Below are positions 1-5,845 of a DNA stretch of 5,845 nt, one piece after another (position 1 is the first letter of the stretch; the number at the start of each line of letters is the position of its first letter). Where the stretch lies: assembly GCA_023392205.1 (NCBI GenBank), contig JAEVZN010000635.1, forward strand, positions 1 to 5,845, in the 5' to 3' direction. This stretch comes from Pseudomonadota bacterium (lineage in GTDB: Bacteria > Pseudomonadota > Alphaproteobacteria > Rhizobiales > Xanthobacteraceae). Below the pieces are notes generated by a model. That model had not been told where the DNA came from and made no database searches. It saw only the letters and a list, made by a program, of their open reading frames with translations. A program made the position numbers and the translations under genes.

Positions 1-885
1 ATGCAGAAGATAGAGCCCGGACGCGACCACGACCCCGGCGCCGGCCAGCGTCCAGCTATTGGGCACGTCGGCAAAAATCATGTAGCCGAGGCAGATGGCC
101 CAGACGAGCTGCGTGTACATGAAGGGCGCCAGTGTCGATGCCGGCGCCAGCCGATGTGCGGCAATCAGAAGGTAATGACCGAAGCTGCCGAAGGCCCCGA
201 ACACCACCATCAGCATGATCACGAAATTATCGTCTGGCATCGACCAGACGAAGGGCAGGACCGGCAGCATCGCCACGGTGCCGACCATGTTGGAATAGAA
301 CAGCGTCGTATCGGTCCGGTCGCTGCGCGACAGGATCCGGGTGGTGACGATATAGAAAGCATAAAAGACGGCGCTGGCGACCGAGTAGAGCGCCGCCCAG
401 TGAATTCCCCCCGTGCCCGGACGCGTGACCAGCAGCACGCCCGCGAACCCGACCAGGATGGCGAGCCAGCGCCGCCAGCCGATCCATTCGCCGAGCATCG
501 GACCCGCGAGAATCGCCACCAGGAAGGGGGCCGAGAACAGGATCGACAAGGCCTGATCGAGTTGCAGATACCGGAAGGCGATGAAATTCGTCAGCGTCGA
601 GCCCAGCAGCAGCCCCGACCGCACCAGCTGCAATACCGGCCGCGTCGTGCGCATCATTCCCGGACGCGATACCGGGTTGAAGATGACAAGCGTCAGCAGG
701 AACGCGCCGGTATAGCGCGCCCATACCACCTGCATCGTGTCCATATAGCCGTTGAGATATTTGGCGATGGCATCGAGGCAGGCGAAACAGGCCACCGCGC
801 CGCACATCAGGGCGATACCCGTAAGCCGCTGCCTTCGCAATTGCGCTATCTGTTCCTCTGCGGTCTGGCGCGGATCGGCTTGCAT
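1..885 (-). CDS. EamA/DMT-family transporter (RhaT-like), 3' end cut by window edge
   Basis: Reading the minus strand from ATG at 885-883 gives 295 uninterrupted codons down to base 1 with no stop, so the C-terminus lies outside the window. Usual family length is about 290-310 aa, so only a short tail is missing. The protein is an inner-membrane drug/metabolite transporter with two tandem EamA repeats of about five helices each, roughly residues 24-155 and 163-293. Repeat 1 opens with GIALMCGAVACFACLDAIAK and ends with the typical LGEWIGWRRW (131-140) followed by a helix and LLVTRPG. Repeat 2 ends FADVPNSWTLAGAG (271-284), with Asp where repeat 1 has the conserved Glu133. An in-frame TAG at 897-895, four codons upstream, makes this ATG the earliest start. 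The Shine-Dalgarno is weak (GTGGTG). The gene is divergent from chrA. Such proteins usually export small metabolites or drugs; substrate unknown. Longer readings of the same bases in other frames lack hydrophobic periodicity and are shadows. Confidence 0.93.
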   Translation of the reverse strand, partial: MQADPRQTAEEQIAQLRRQRLTGIALMCGAVACFACLDAIAKYLNGYMDTMQVVWARYTGAFLLTLVIFNPVSRPGMMRTTRPVLQLVRSGLLLGSTLTNFIAFRYLQLDQALSILFSAPFLVAILAGPMLGEWIGWRRWLAILVGFAGVLLVTRPGTGGIHWAALYSVASAVFYAFYIVTTRILSRSDRTDTTLFYSNMVGTVAMLPVLPFVWSMPDDNFVIMLMVVFGAFGSFGHYLLIAAHRLAPASTLAPFMYTQLVWAICLGYMIFADVPNSWTLAGAGVVVASGLYLLH

Positions 886-956
886 CGCACCACGCTACAG
901 AAGTGCCGCGCGGGTGACGAGACAAAGTCCGGCATGGGGCGTCCGCTTGGGCGTCA

Positions 957-985
957 TTGCCATGTCACGGGACGGCCATTATGGT
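957..985 (+). promoter_or_regulatory. Candidate sigma70-type promoter for chrA
   Basis: TTGCCA at 957-962 matches the -35 consensus at 5 of 6 positions. It is separated by exactly 17 bp from TATGGT at 980-985, which matches the -10 consensus at 4 of 6. Transcription would begin near 992, giving a leader of about 76 nt before the chrA ATG at 1068. This is consensus matching by eye only; in a GC-rich genome with degenerate promoters it remains a candidate. I found no comparably good promoter for the divergent EamA gene. Confidence 0.35.
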
Positions 986-1056
986 GATCGTGAGGGGCCA
1001 GCGACGGTCGCCCCTGTTCCAAGGCCACAGGCCCAAGCACCGTCTCCTTCCTGTTT

Positions 1057-1064
1057 GGAGGAGG
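1057..1064 (+). promoter_or_regulatory. Strong Shine-Dalgarno that sets the chrA start
   Basis: GGAGGAGG lies 3 nt before the ATG at 1068 (6 nt if the first GGAGG is used). It is by far the best ribosome-binding site in the window. It favours the start at 1068 over the in-frame ATG at 957, which would add 37 basic, non-conserved residues, and over the internal ATG at 1110. Confidence 0.8.
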
Positions 1065-1067
1065 CGC

Positions 1068-2435
1068 ATGGCATCCGGGCCGCACAATCCGCTCACAGTT
1101 TCGCAGACCATGTCCGCTTCCGGCCGCACCGGCTCGCTTCATCCATCCTTCGGCGAAGCCCTGCGTGTCTGGTTCAAGATCGGCTGCCTGAGTTTCGGCG
1201 GGCCGGCCGGCCAGATCGCACTGATGCATCGCATCCTGGTCGACGAGAAGAAGTGGATCGACGAACCGCGTTTCCTGCATGCGCTGAATTTCTGCATGCT
1301 GCTGCCGGGACCGGAAGCACAGCAGCTCGCCACTTATCTCGGCTGGGCTTTGCATGGCGTGCGCGGCGGCATCGTCGCGGGCGTATTGTTCGTGTTGCCG
1401 GGCGCGATGGTGATGCTGGCCCTGAGCCTTGTCTATGCACTGGGCCAGGGATTGCCGCTGGTGGACGGTGCGCTCTTCGGCATCAAGGCCGCGGTGCTGG
1501 TGATCGTGGCAGAGGCGCTGATCCGCATCGGGCGGCGGGCGCTGAAGACCTGGCTTCTGCGCGGACTGGCGGCGGCCGCCTTTGTGGCGATTTTCTTTCT
1601 CGCCCTGCCGTTCCCGGTGATTGTCATTGGCGCTGGCCTGATCGGCTTTGCGGTCGCCCGCCAGGCACCGCAATGGCTGGCACTGGGTGCCACCGAACCG
1701 CCGACGGCGCGCGCGCATGGTCATCTGCGGCACGCGCTTGCAACCGTCGCCATCGGACTGGCCGCGTGGTGGGCGCCGGTCCTGCTGGCAATGCTGACGC
1801 TCGGACCGCATCATGTTCTCGTCACCATCGGGACGTTCTTCTCCACACTGGCCGTGGTGAGTTTCGGCGGCGCCTATGCGCTGCTCGCCTATATGGCGCA
1901 GCAGGCGGTGGCCGTTCAGGGCTGGATGACGGCGCCGGAAATGGTGGACGGGCTTGGGCTTGCGGAAACCACGCCCGGACCGCTGATTCTGGTGACGCAG
2001 TTTGTCGGCTTTCTCGCGGGCTTCCGGGAGCCTGCGCCCTTCACGCCAGTGCTGGGCGGCATTGTCGCTGCATTCATGACGACCTGGGTGACATTCACCG
2101 GGGCGATGCTGTTCATCTTTGCCGGCGCGCCCTATGTGGAGAGCCTGCGCTCGAACCGCAGGCTGAGCGGCGCATTGGCGGCCATTACCGCCGCCGTTGT
2201 CGGCGTTATTCTCAACCTGACCGTCTGGTTCTCGCTGCATGTCCTGTTCGGCGATGTGCGCGAGGAGCGCACCGGCATCTTCCGCTGGTATCGTTTCGAT
2301 CCGCTGGACATCGATCTGAAGATCGTGGCGCTCGCCTTGATCGCAGCCTTTCTGACCTTCCGCCTGCATCGCAGTCTGATCGAGGTGATCGCGGTGATGG
2401 CTGCGCTCGGGATCGCCGTGCAGATCCTGACCTAG
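1068..2435 (+). CDS. chrA: Chromate transporter ChrA, two-domain (long-chain) type
   Basis: This 455-aa inner-membrane protein belongs to the CHR family, whose characterised members expel chromate from the cytoplasm. Both CHR halves are present. The N-terminal half (about 30-200) carries FGGPAGQIA (43-51) and the hallmark PGPEAQQLATYLGW (80-93). The C-terminal half (about 220-400) repeats them as FGGAYALL (266-273) and TTPGPLILVTQFVGF (301-315). The duplicated FGG...PGP motifs and the length, near the usual 400-450 aa, identify the long-chain form. A tail with WYRFDPLDI (408-416) and a last hydrophobic stretch closes the protein. The start at 1068 is chosen for the GGAGGAGG just upstream; residues 1-25 are polar and poorly conserved. 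No chrB regulator or other chr gene is adjacent. The gene converges on the ABC permease, with 3 bp between stop codons. The family call is firm; actual chromate specificity is inferred from family, as many homologues are untested. Confidence 0.95.
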   Translation: MASGPHNPLTVSQTMSASGRTGSLHPSFGEALRVWFKIGCLSFGGPAGQIALMHRILVDEKKWIDEPRFLHALNFCMLLPGPEAQQLATYLGWALHGVRGGIVAGVLFVLPGAMVMLALSLVYALGQGLPLVDGALFGIKAAVLVIVAEALIRIGRRALKTWLLRGLAAAAFVAIFFLALPFPVIVIGAGLIGFAVARQAPQWLALGATEPPTARAHGHLRHALATVAIGLAAWWAPVLLAMLTLGPHHVLVTIGTFFSTLAVVSFGGAYALLAYMAQQAVAVQGWMTAPEMVDGLGLAETTPGPLILVTQFVGFLAGFREPAPFTPVLGGIVAAFMTTWVTFTGAMLFIFAGAPYVESLRSNRRLSGALAAITAAVVGVILNLTVWFSLHVLFGDVREERTGIFRWYRFDPLDIDLKIVALALIAAFLTFRLHRSLIEVIAVMAALGIAVQILT

Positions 2436-2443
2436 ATGTCAGG
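2426..2443. terminator. Short inverted repeat across the two convergent stop codons
   Basis: CCTGAC (2426-2431) and GTCAGG (2438-2443) are perfect inverted arms of 6 bp around a 6-nt loop, CTAGAT. The element covers the chrA stop (TAG, 2433-2435) and the stop of the opposing permease gene (2441-2439). Its symmetry would let it act on both transcripts. The stem is short and no T-run follows on either strand, so it is at best a weak bidirectional terminator or an mRNA 3'-end stabiliser. Confidence 0.3.
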
Positions 2444-3218
2444 TGTGTGACGCCGCGCTGTCATGCCAGCGGCGCAGCACCAGATGCGAGATCAGCGACA
2501 GGGCCGCGAAGATGGCGATGCCCGTAAGCGACAGCAGGATCAGCGCTGCGAACATGCGCGGGATATTGAGCCTATAGCCGGATTCGGCGATCCGGTAGGC
2601 AAGGCCCGACCCCGCGCCTGCCGAGCCTGCCGCGATTTCCGCCACCACCGCACCGATCAGTGACAGCCCGCCTGCAATCTTCAGTCCGCCCAGCATGTAA
2701 GGCAAGGCCGCCGGCAGCTTGAGATCGCGCAGGACCTGCCAGCGCGTCGCGCCATACAGGCGGAACAGGTCGGCCAGATTGCGGTCGACGGAATTCAGCC
2801 CCAGCGTCGTATTGGCCAGCACCGGAAAGAAGGCCACGATCCATGCACAGGCGAGCACCGCTGCCTGTTGCGGCAGATAGATCAGCAGCAGGGGCGCGAT
2901 CGCCACCACCGGCGTGACCTGCAGGATCACCGCATAGGGATAGAGCGAATGCTCCACGAGGCGCGAGCGGTTGAACAGGATCGCCAGCCCCGTTCCGCCG
3001 ATAAAGGCCAGCAGCAGCGCCTGCAATGTGGTGGTCAGCGTGCTGAGCAGTGAGGTCCACAGAACTGGCCAGTCACTGACCAGCGTGCGCAAGACGAGAC
3101 CGGGCGACGGCAGGACATAGGGCTGGATGTCATTGATGCGCACCACCGCATCCCAGGCCGCGATGCCGGCGGCGAGCGCCAACAGCGGCAGCGCGAATCG
3201 CGTGAGCCGCTCGCTCAT
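2439..3218 (-). CDS. ABC transporter permease, TauC/SsuC/ThiX-like (BPD_transp_1)
   Basis: This 259-aa inner-membrane subunit forms the translocation pore, presumably as a homodimer, of the importer encoded with the next two genes upstream on this strand. Hydrophobic segments lie near residues 7-25, 59-85, 96-140, 180-200 and 223-248. The cytoplasmic EAA-type loop that docks on the ATPase is seen as LADLFRLYGATRWQVLRDLK (148-167) followed by LPAALPYMLGGLK. N-terminal LPSPG (36-40) is typical of the TauC/SsuC group, and length is normal for it. The reading frame is open back to an ATG at 3446, but that extension is hydrophilic and lies inside the ATPase gene. The ATG at 3218 has GGAGG (3227-3223) 4 nt upstream and overlaps the ATPase stop as ATGA, implying translational coupling. 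The family is certain; substrate is not determined. Confidence 0.94.
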   Translation of the reverse strand: MSERLTRFALPLLALAAGIAAWDAVVRINDIQPYVLPSPGLVLRTLVSDWPVLWTSLLSTLTTTLQALLLAFIGGTGLAILFNRSRLVEHSLYPYAVILQVTPVVAIAPLLLIYLPQQAAVLACAWIVAFFPVLANTTLGLNSVDRNLADLFRLYGATRWQVLRDLKLPAALPYMLGGLKIAGGLSLIGAVVAEIAAGSAGAGSGLAYRIAESGYRLNIPRMFAALILLSLTGIAIFAALSLISHLVLRRWHDSAASHT

Positions 3219-4003
3219 GCGGCCTCCGCCATGGCGGCGACCAGCGCCTCGGAGACATTGCGGCACAGCGCGGCATAGTCGGCCGAGGTGCGGAACGATT
3301 CGCTGCGCGGATAGGGCGCGGGGATCGGGATATCGGCGAAGATGCGGCCGGGCCGCTGTGTCATCACCAGAATGCGGCTGGACAGATAAACGGATTCGAA
3401 AACCGAGTGCGTCACGAAGACCACGGTCTGCCGCATCTGCGCCCATAGCGCGAGCAGATCGTTGTTGAGCCGAAAGCGGGTGATCTCATCAAGTGCGGCG
3501 AACGGCTCGTCCATCAGCAGCACGCGTGGGCGCGTCACCAGCGCGCGCGCAATCGACACCCGCATCTTCATGCCGCCGGACAATTCACGCGGAAAGGCGT
3601 GCTCGAAATCCGCAAGTCCGACGCGCTGCAAGGCTTCGGCGATGCGCGGCGCGGCCTCCTCGCGGCTCATGCCGGCAAGCTTCAGCGGCAGATACACGTT
3701 CGCGCCCACCCGCGCCCAAGGCATCAGCGTCGGTTCCTGAAAGACGAAGCCGGTATCGCCCGGCCTGTTCGGCTTGCCGTCAACGCCTGGCCATTGCACG
3801 CGGCCTTCGGTCGGCGCGGCAAGGCCGGCGAGAATCCGCAGCGCCGTGGACTTGCCGCAGCCGGACGGGCCGAGCAGCGAGACGAATTCACCGCTGCGGA
3901 TATCGAAGCTCAGACCATCGAGCGCGCGCACGCCGTTCGGGAAGACCTGCCCGACCCTGTCGAATGTGGCGAGCGCCGTCGGCGCGGAGAGATGACCTGA
4001 CAT
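3215..4003 (-). CDS. ABC transporter ATP-binding protein, TauB/SsuB/NrtD-like
   Basis: This 262-aa cytoplasmic ATPase energises the adjacent permease. All nucleotide-binding motifs are intact: Walker A GPSGCGKST (45-53), Q-loop FVFQEPTLMPW (86-96, Gln89), signature LSGGM (141-145), Walker B VLLMDEP (161-167, catalytic Glu166), D-loop ALDE (170-173) and switch His199 in VTHS. The FQEPTLMPW form and the IARALVTRP stretch after the signature are characteristic of the taurine/sulfonate/nitrate/thiamine-precursor importer group. Length matches the family (about 250-270 aa), with a short C-terminal helix and no fused domain. The ATG at 4003 lies 20 nt after the binding-protein stop. No clear Shine-Dalgarno precedes it, so translation may depend on coupling to the gene upstream. 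The end overlaps the permease start by 4 bp. Substrate cannot be read from an ATPase. Confidence 0.95.
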   Translation of the reverse strand: MSGHLSAPTALATFDRVGQVFPNGVRALDGLSFDIRSGEFVSLLGPSGCGKSTALRILAGLAAPTEGRVQWPGVDGKPNRPGDTGFVFQEPTLMPWARVGANVYLPLKLAGMSREEAAPRIAEALQRVGLADFEHAFPRELSGGMKMRVSIARALVTRPRVLLMDEPFAALDEITRFRLNNDLLALWAQMRQTVVFVTHSVFESVYLSSRILVMTQRPGRIFADIPIPAPYPRSESFRTSADYAALCRNVSEALVAAMAEAA

Positions 4004-4023
4004 GCGTTGCGCCGCAGGCGGGA

Positions 4024-5052
4024 TCAGGGCTTCGGCCGCAGATCGCGCCCGACGCCCTTGTTCACGAATTGCAGCGTATAGGCGCGCCGGTAATCGAGAT
4101 CGGATTTCAGCACGCCCGAGCGGACCATCTTGTCGAAGAAATCCTTGATGCGCTCATGCGTCATGGCGCCGATCCCGAGTTTCAGCGAATCGCCGGAATC
4201 GACGATGCCGTATTCCTTCATCTTGTCGATGGAATAGGCGATCATCGCATCGGTCATTTCCGGGTTATCTTTCTTGATCAGCGCATTGGCGGCGGCATTG
4301 TCTCCGTAAAGATAATTGTACCAGCCGATGATGGAGGCATCGACAAAGCGCTGCACGAGATCGGGATTCTTTTCCACCAGATCGCGGCGCGTCTCGATCA
4401 GGGTCGAATAGGTACTGAAGCCCTGATCGGCGAGCAGGAAGATCTTCGGCGTGAACTTGCCCTGCGTTTCCACCGCATAGGGTTCGGAGGTCACATAGCC
4501 CTGCATGGCGACGCGCTTGTCGGCAAAGAAGGGCTGCGGGTTGAAGGTGTAGGGCCGCACCTGTTTGTCGGTGAAGCCGTAGTCGCGCTTCAACCATTGG
4601 TAATAGCCGGCCAGTCCCTCCTTGGAGACGAGAAGATTCAGCGTCTTCAGATCCTCGAATTTTTCGATCCCCTGATCGGTATGCACCAGAAACACCTGCG
4701 GGTCCTTCTGGAAACTCGCGGCAACCGCCACGGTCGGGACATTCTGCGCCACCGCATCGAAGGCCTGCAGCAGGTTGGCGCTCATGTAGAAATCGATCTT
4801 GCCGACCGGCAACAAAATGCGATTGTTGGCATTTGGCCCGCCCGGCCGGATGGTCACGTCGAGCCCGAACCTGCGATAGGTGCCGTCGGCCAGCGCCTGA
4901 TAGAAACCGCCATGTTCGGCCTGCGCCACCCAATTGGTGCCGAAGGTGACCTTGTCCAAAGTCTGGGCAGATGCGCGGTCGGGAGCGGCGCACAGCGCAA
5001 GGACGGCGAGCACAGCGCAGCATCCAGACAGCATGGCAGATCGCATTGTCAT
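4024..5052 (-). CDS. Periplasmic ABC substrate-binding protein, NMT1/THI5-like
   Basis: This 342-aa secreted protein should capture the ligand in the periplasm for the ATPase/permease pair just downstream. Residues 1-29 form a Sec signal peptide: an early Arg, a hydrophobic core AVLAVLALCAA, and a likely cut after A-S-A (27-29), before Gln30. Cys21 is not in a good lipobox (Leu at -1), so a lipoprotein is unlikely. The mature N-terminus, FGTNWVAQAEHGGFYQALAD (37-56), carries the H-G-G-F-Y pattern of the NMT1/THI5 fold, followed by G-L-D-V (63-66) and a glycine-rich RPGGPN loop. Internal segments such as VTSEPYAVE (187-195) and a long C-terminal helical region through FVNKGVG (329-335) complete a full-length type II binding protein. 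Relatives bind thiamine-pyrimidine precursors, riboflavin, sulfonates and other small organics; this subgroup is common in rhizobia but I know no fixed ligand. GAGGG at 5060-5056 is 3 nt from this ATG and 9 nt from a second in-frame ATG at 5046, so the true start may be two codons later. Confidence 0.92.
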   Translation of the reverse strand: MTMRSAMLSGCCAVLAVLALCAAPDRASAQTLDKVTFGTNWVAQAEHGGFYQALADGTYRRFGLDVTIRPGGPNANNRILLPVGKIDFYMSANLLQAFDAVAQNVPTVAVAASFQKDPQVFLVHTDQGIEKFEDLKTLNLLVSKEGLAGYYQWLKRDYGFTDKQVRPYTFNPQPFFADKRVAMQGYVTSEPYAVETQGKFTPKIFLLADQGFSTYSTLIETRRDLVEKNPDLVQRFVDASIIGWYNYLYGDNAAANALIKKDNPEMTDAMIAYSIDKMKEYGIVDSGDSLKLGIGAMTHERIKDFFDKMVRSGVLKSDLDYRRAYTLQFVNKGVGRDLRPKP

Positions 5053-5055
5053 GAT

Positions 5056-5060
5056 CCCTC
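5056..5060 (-). promoter_or_regulatory. Shine-Dalgarno of the substrate-binding protein gene
   Basis: The minus strand reads GAGGG 3 nt before ATG 5052 and 9 nt before the in-frame ATG 5046. The spacing is better for the second ATG. The choice changes the signal peptide by only two residues. Confidence 0.5.
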
Positions 5061-5102
5061 ATTCGGCCGGCGCGCGACCATATGGGACATGACGAAATTT
5101 GC

Positions 5103-5118
5103 CCAGCCTCGTGGCCGG
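5103..5118 (-). terminator. Weak hairpin between the MFS gene and the ABC operon
   Basis: On the minus strand, CCGGCC (5118-5113), loop ACGA and GGCTGG (5108-5103) form a 6-bp stem with one G-U wobble. It is followed after two bases by AAATTT. It begins 27 nt after the MFS stop and ends 50 nt before the binding-protein ATG, in a gap of 93 bp. The short stem and broken T-run make it a poor intrinsic terminator. It could be partial termination, attenuation or chance. Confidence 0.22.
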
Positions 5119-5145
5119 ATGTCGCAAAGGCGTGAAGTGAAAACT

Positions 5146-5845
5146 CTAATCCGTGAAGGCCAGCGGCCGCGCCACCTCTTCCAGCGGCTTGCGTTCGGCG
5201 GCCACGCCGTAACGCAGCGCCGTGAAGGCCGCGATCAGCATCAGGATGGCGGCGAACGCATAACCGCCGAACAGCGCGCTGCGCGAGCCGCTGTCGATCA
5301 GGACACTGAAGATCCACGGTCCGGCAATGCCGCCGATGCCGGTGCCGACGGCATAGAAAATCGCAATGGCCAGCGCGCGGATTTCCAGCGGGAAGACTTC
5401 GCTGACCGTCAGATAGGCGGAACTGGCGGCGGCCGACGCGAAGAAGAAGATGATCATCCAGCAGATGGTCTGGGTGAAGGCGGTGAGAATGCCCAGCATG
5501 AAGAGATAGCCGGTGATCGCCAGCAGGAGGCCCGACATGGCGTAGGTGAAGAAGATCATCTGCCGCCGGCCGATGGTGTCGAACAGCCGCCCCAGGAGGA
5601 CCGGACCGAGGAAATTCCCGGCCGCGAAGGGCAGAATGTAGAGCCCGACATGATGCGCGGCGATGCCGAAGAAATCGGTCAGCACCAGCGCATAGGTGAA
5701 GAAGATCGCGTTGTAGAAAAACGCCTGCGCTGCCATCAGCACCAGACCGACACCGGCGCGGTTGCGGTGGATCTTGAACAGGGTACGAAACGCCTCGGTT
5801 AGCGGCGTGTAGCGGCGGGCGCGCAGCTTCACTTTCGGCAAGGGT
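5146..5845 (-). CDS. MFS permease, C-terminal half only (5' part beyond right edge)
   Basis: About 231 residues are visible, ending at TAG (5148-5146). The frame stays open through the right edge, so the start lies outside the window; the TTG at 5841-5839 is a leucine codon within the protein, not a start. Counting from that codon, about six hydrophobic segments are seen, equal to helices 7-12 of a 12-helix major facilitator. GRLFDTIGRRQ (84-94) is the second copy of MFS motif A in the helix 8-9 loop. SEVFPLEIRALAIAI (147-161), after helix 10, is the E-x-x-P-x-x-x-R type signature of sugar-porter and metabolite:H+ symporter families. The tail KPLEEVARPL (218-227) is cytoplasmic. It probably imports a sugar or organic acid by proton symport; substrate unknown. 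It lies 93 bp upstream of the ABC operon on the same strand and could be co-transcribed with it if the intervening hairpin is not an efficient terminator. Confidence 0.9.
   Translation of the reverse strand, partial: PLPKVKLRARRYTPLTEAFRTLFKIHRNRAGVGLVLMAAQAFFYNAIFFTYALVLTDFFGIAAHHVGLYILPFAAGNFLGPVLLGRLFDTIGRRQMIFFTYAMSGLLLAITGYLFMLGILTAFTQTICWMIIFFFASAAASSAYLTVSEVFPLEIRALAIAIFYAVGTGIGGIAGPWIFSVLIDSGSRSALFGGYAFAAILMLIAAFTALRYGVAAERKPLEEVARPLAFTD

Noticed and set aside
227..925. Minus-strand 232-codon open frame with an ATG
   Set aside because: It overlaps the EamA gene on the same strand in a different frame, with no recognisable motifs; a high-GC shadow.
1..987. Plus-strand open frame of 328 codons across the left end
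   Set aside because: Its translation is rich in Arg, His, Gln and Pro with no domain or hydrophobic pattern. The opposite strand in another frame encodes a complete EamA two-repeat fold.
752..2527. Plus-strand 591-codon frame, and the antisense 471-codon frame at 954-2369
   Set aside because: Both overlap chrA, whose duplicated FGG and PGP motifs and hydrophobic pattern fix the true frame. The two shadows are charged, low-complexity translations.
3219..3446. N-terminal extension of the permease to an upstream ATG
   Set aside because: The added 76 residues are hydrophilic, lie within the ATPase coding sequence, and are unneeded: the ATG at 3218 has a good ribosome-binding site and the classic 4-bp overlap.
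5078..5085. CCATATGG palindrome in the gap upstream of the binding protein
   Set aside because: An 8-bp palindrome of this kind is expected by chance, and nothing nearby marks it as an operator.
5053..5145. Possible TPP riboswitch before the NMT1-like binding protein
   Set aside because: The 93-bp gap was read on the minus strand. The conserved CUGAGA and ACCUGA-type blocks of the TPP element are absent, and the space is too short for a full element plus terminator.
5151..5230. Direct repeat CCGTGAAGGCC at 5151-5161 and 5220-5230
   Set aside because: Both copies lie in the MFS coding sequence and encode Ala-Phe-Thr in the same frame, so the repeat reflects shared codons, not a mobile or regulatory element.
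3493..5802. A 769-codon plus-strand frame antisense to the ATPase, binding protein and MFS gene
   Set aside because: It is remarkably long, but it crosses three genes with intact family motifs on the other strand. Its composition (His, Arg, Gly, Ile, Gln) is the expected antisense of GC-rich membrane and binding-protein codons.
5839..5841. TTG as the start of the MFS gene
   Set aside because: The visible protein begins at the region before helix 7 of a 12-helix transporter and the frame is open to the window edge, so the TTG is an internal leucine codon.

Overview
The window is a GC-rich stretch of bacterial chromosome, packed with genes and carrying almost only membrane-transport functions. 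Strong G/C preference at third codon positions, many long antisense shadow reading frames, and protein sequences of the kind common in Hyphomicrobiales (Bradyrhizobium/Afipia-like) point to an alphaproteobacterium. That assignment rests on remembered family resemblance, not on a search.

Layout from left to right. (1) Positions 1-885, minus strand: an EamA/DMT-family drug/metabolite exporter, complete at its start and cut by the left edge only a little before its expected end. (2) Positions 886-1067: a 182-bp divergent intergenic region with a candidate sigma70 promoter, a short palindrome and a strong Shine-Dalgarno for the next gene. (3) Positions 1068-2435, plus strand: a two-domain ChrA-type chromate transporter. 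(4) Positions 2439-5052, minus strand: a compact three-gene ABC importer in the order substrate-binding protein, ATPase, permease, belonging to the NMT1/THI5-TauABC/SsuABC-like group. The ATPase and permease genes overlap by 4 bp (ATGA), and chrA converges on the permease with only 3 bp between the two stop codons. (5) Positions 5146-5845, minus strand: the C-terminal half of a major facilitator superfamily (MFS) permease, upstream of the ABC operon on the same strand and cut by the right edge.

The three ABC genes should form one importer: a secreted periplasmic binding protein delivers a small organic ligand to a permease dimer driven by the ATPase. The sequence does not fix the ligand. The binding protein has the H-G-G-F-Y N-terminal pattern of the NMT1/THI5 fold, shared by importers of thiamine-pyrimidine precursors, riboflavin and other small heterocycles. 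No TPP-riboswitch-like element or vitamin-biosynthesis gene is visible. ChrA and the EamA exporter are divergently transcribed and may share a control region. No regulator gene, RNA gene, mobile element or CRISPR array is present. I see no sign of a novel multi-gene system. The points worth a second look are the unassigned ABC importer and a few small intergenic structures.
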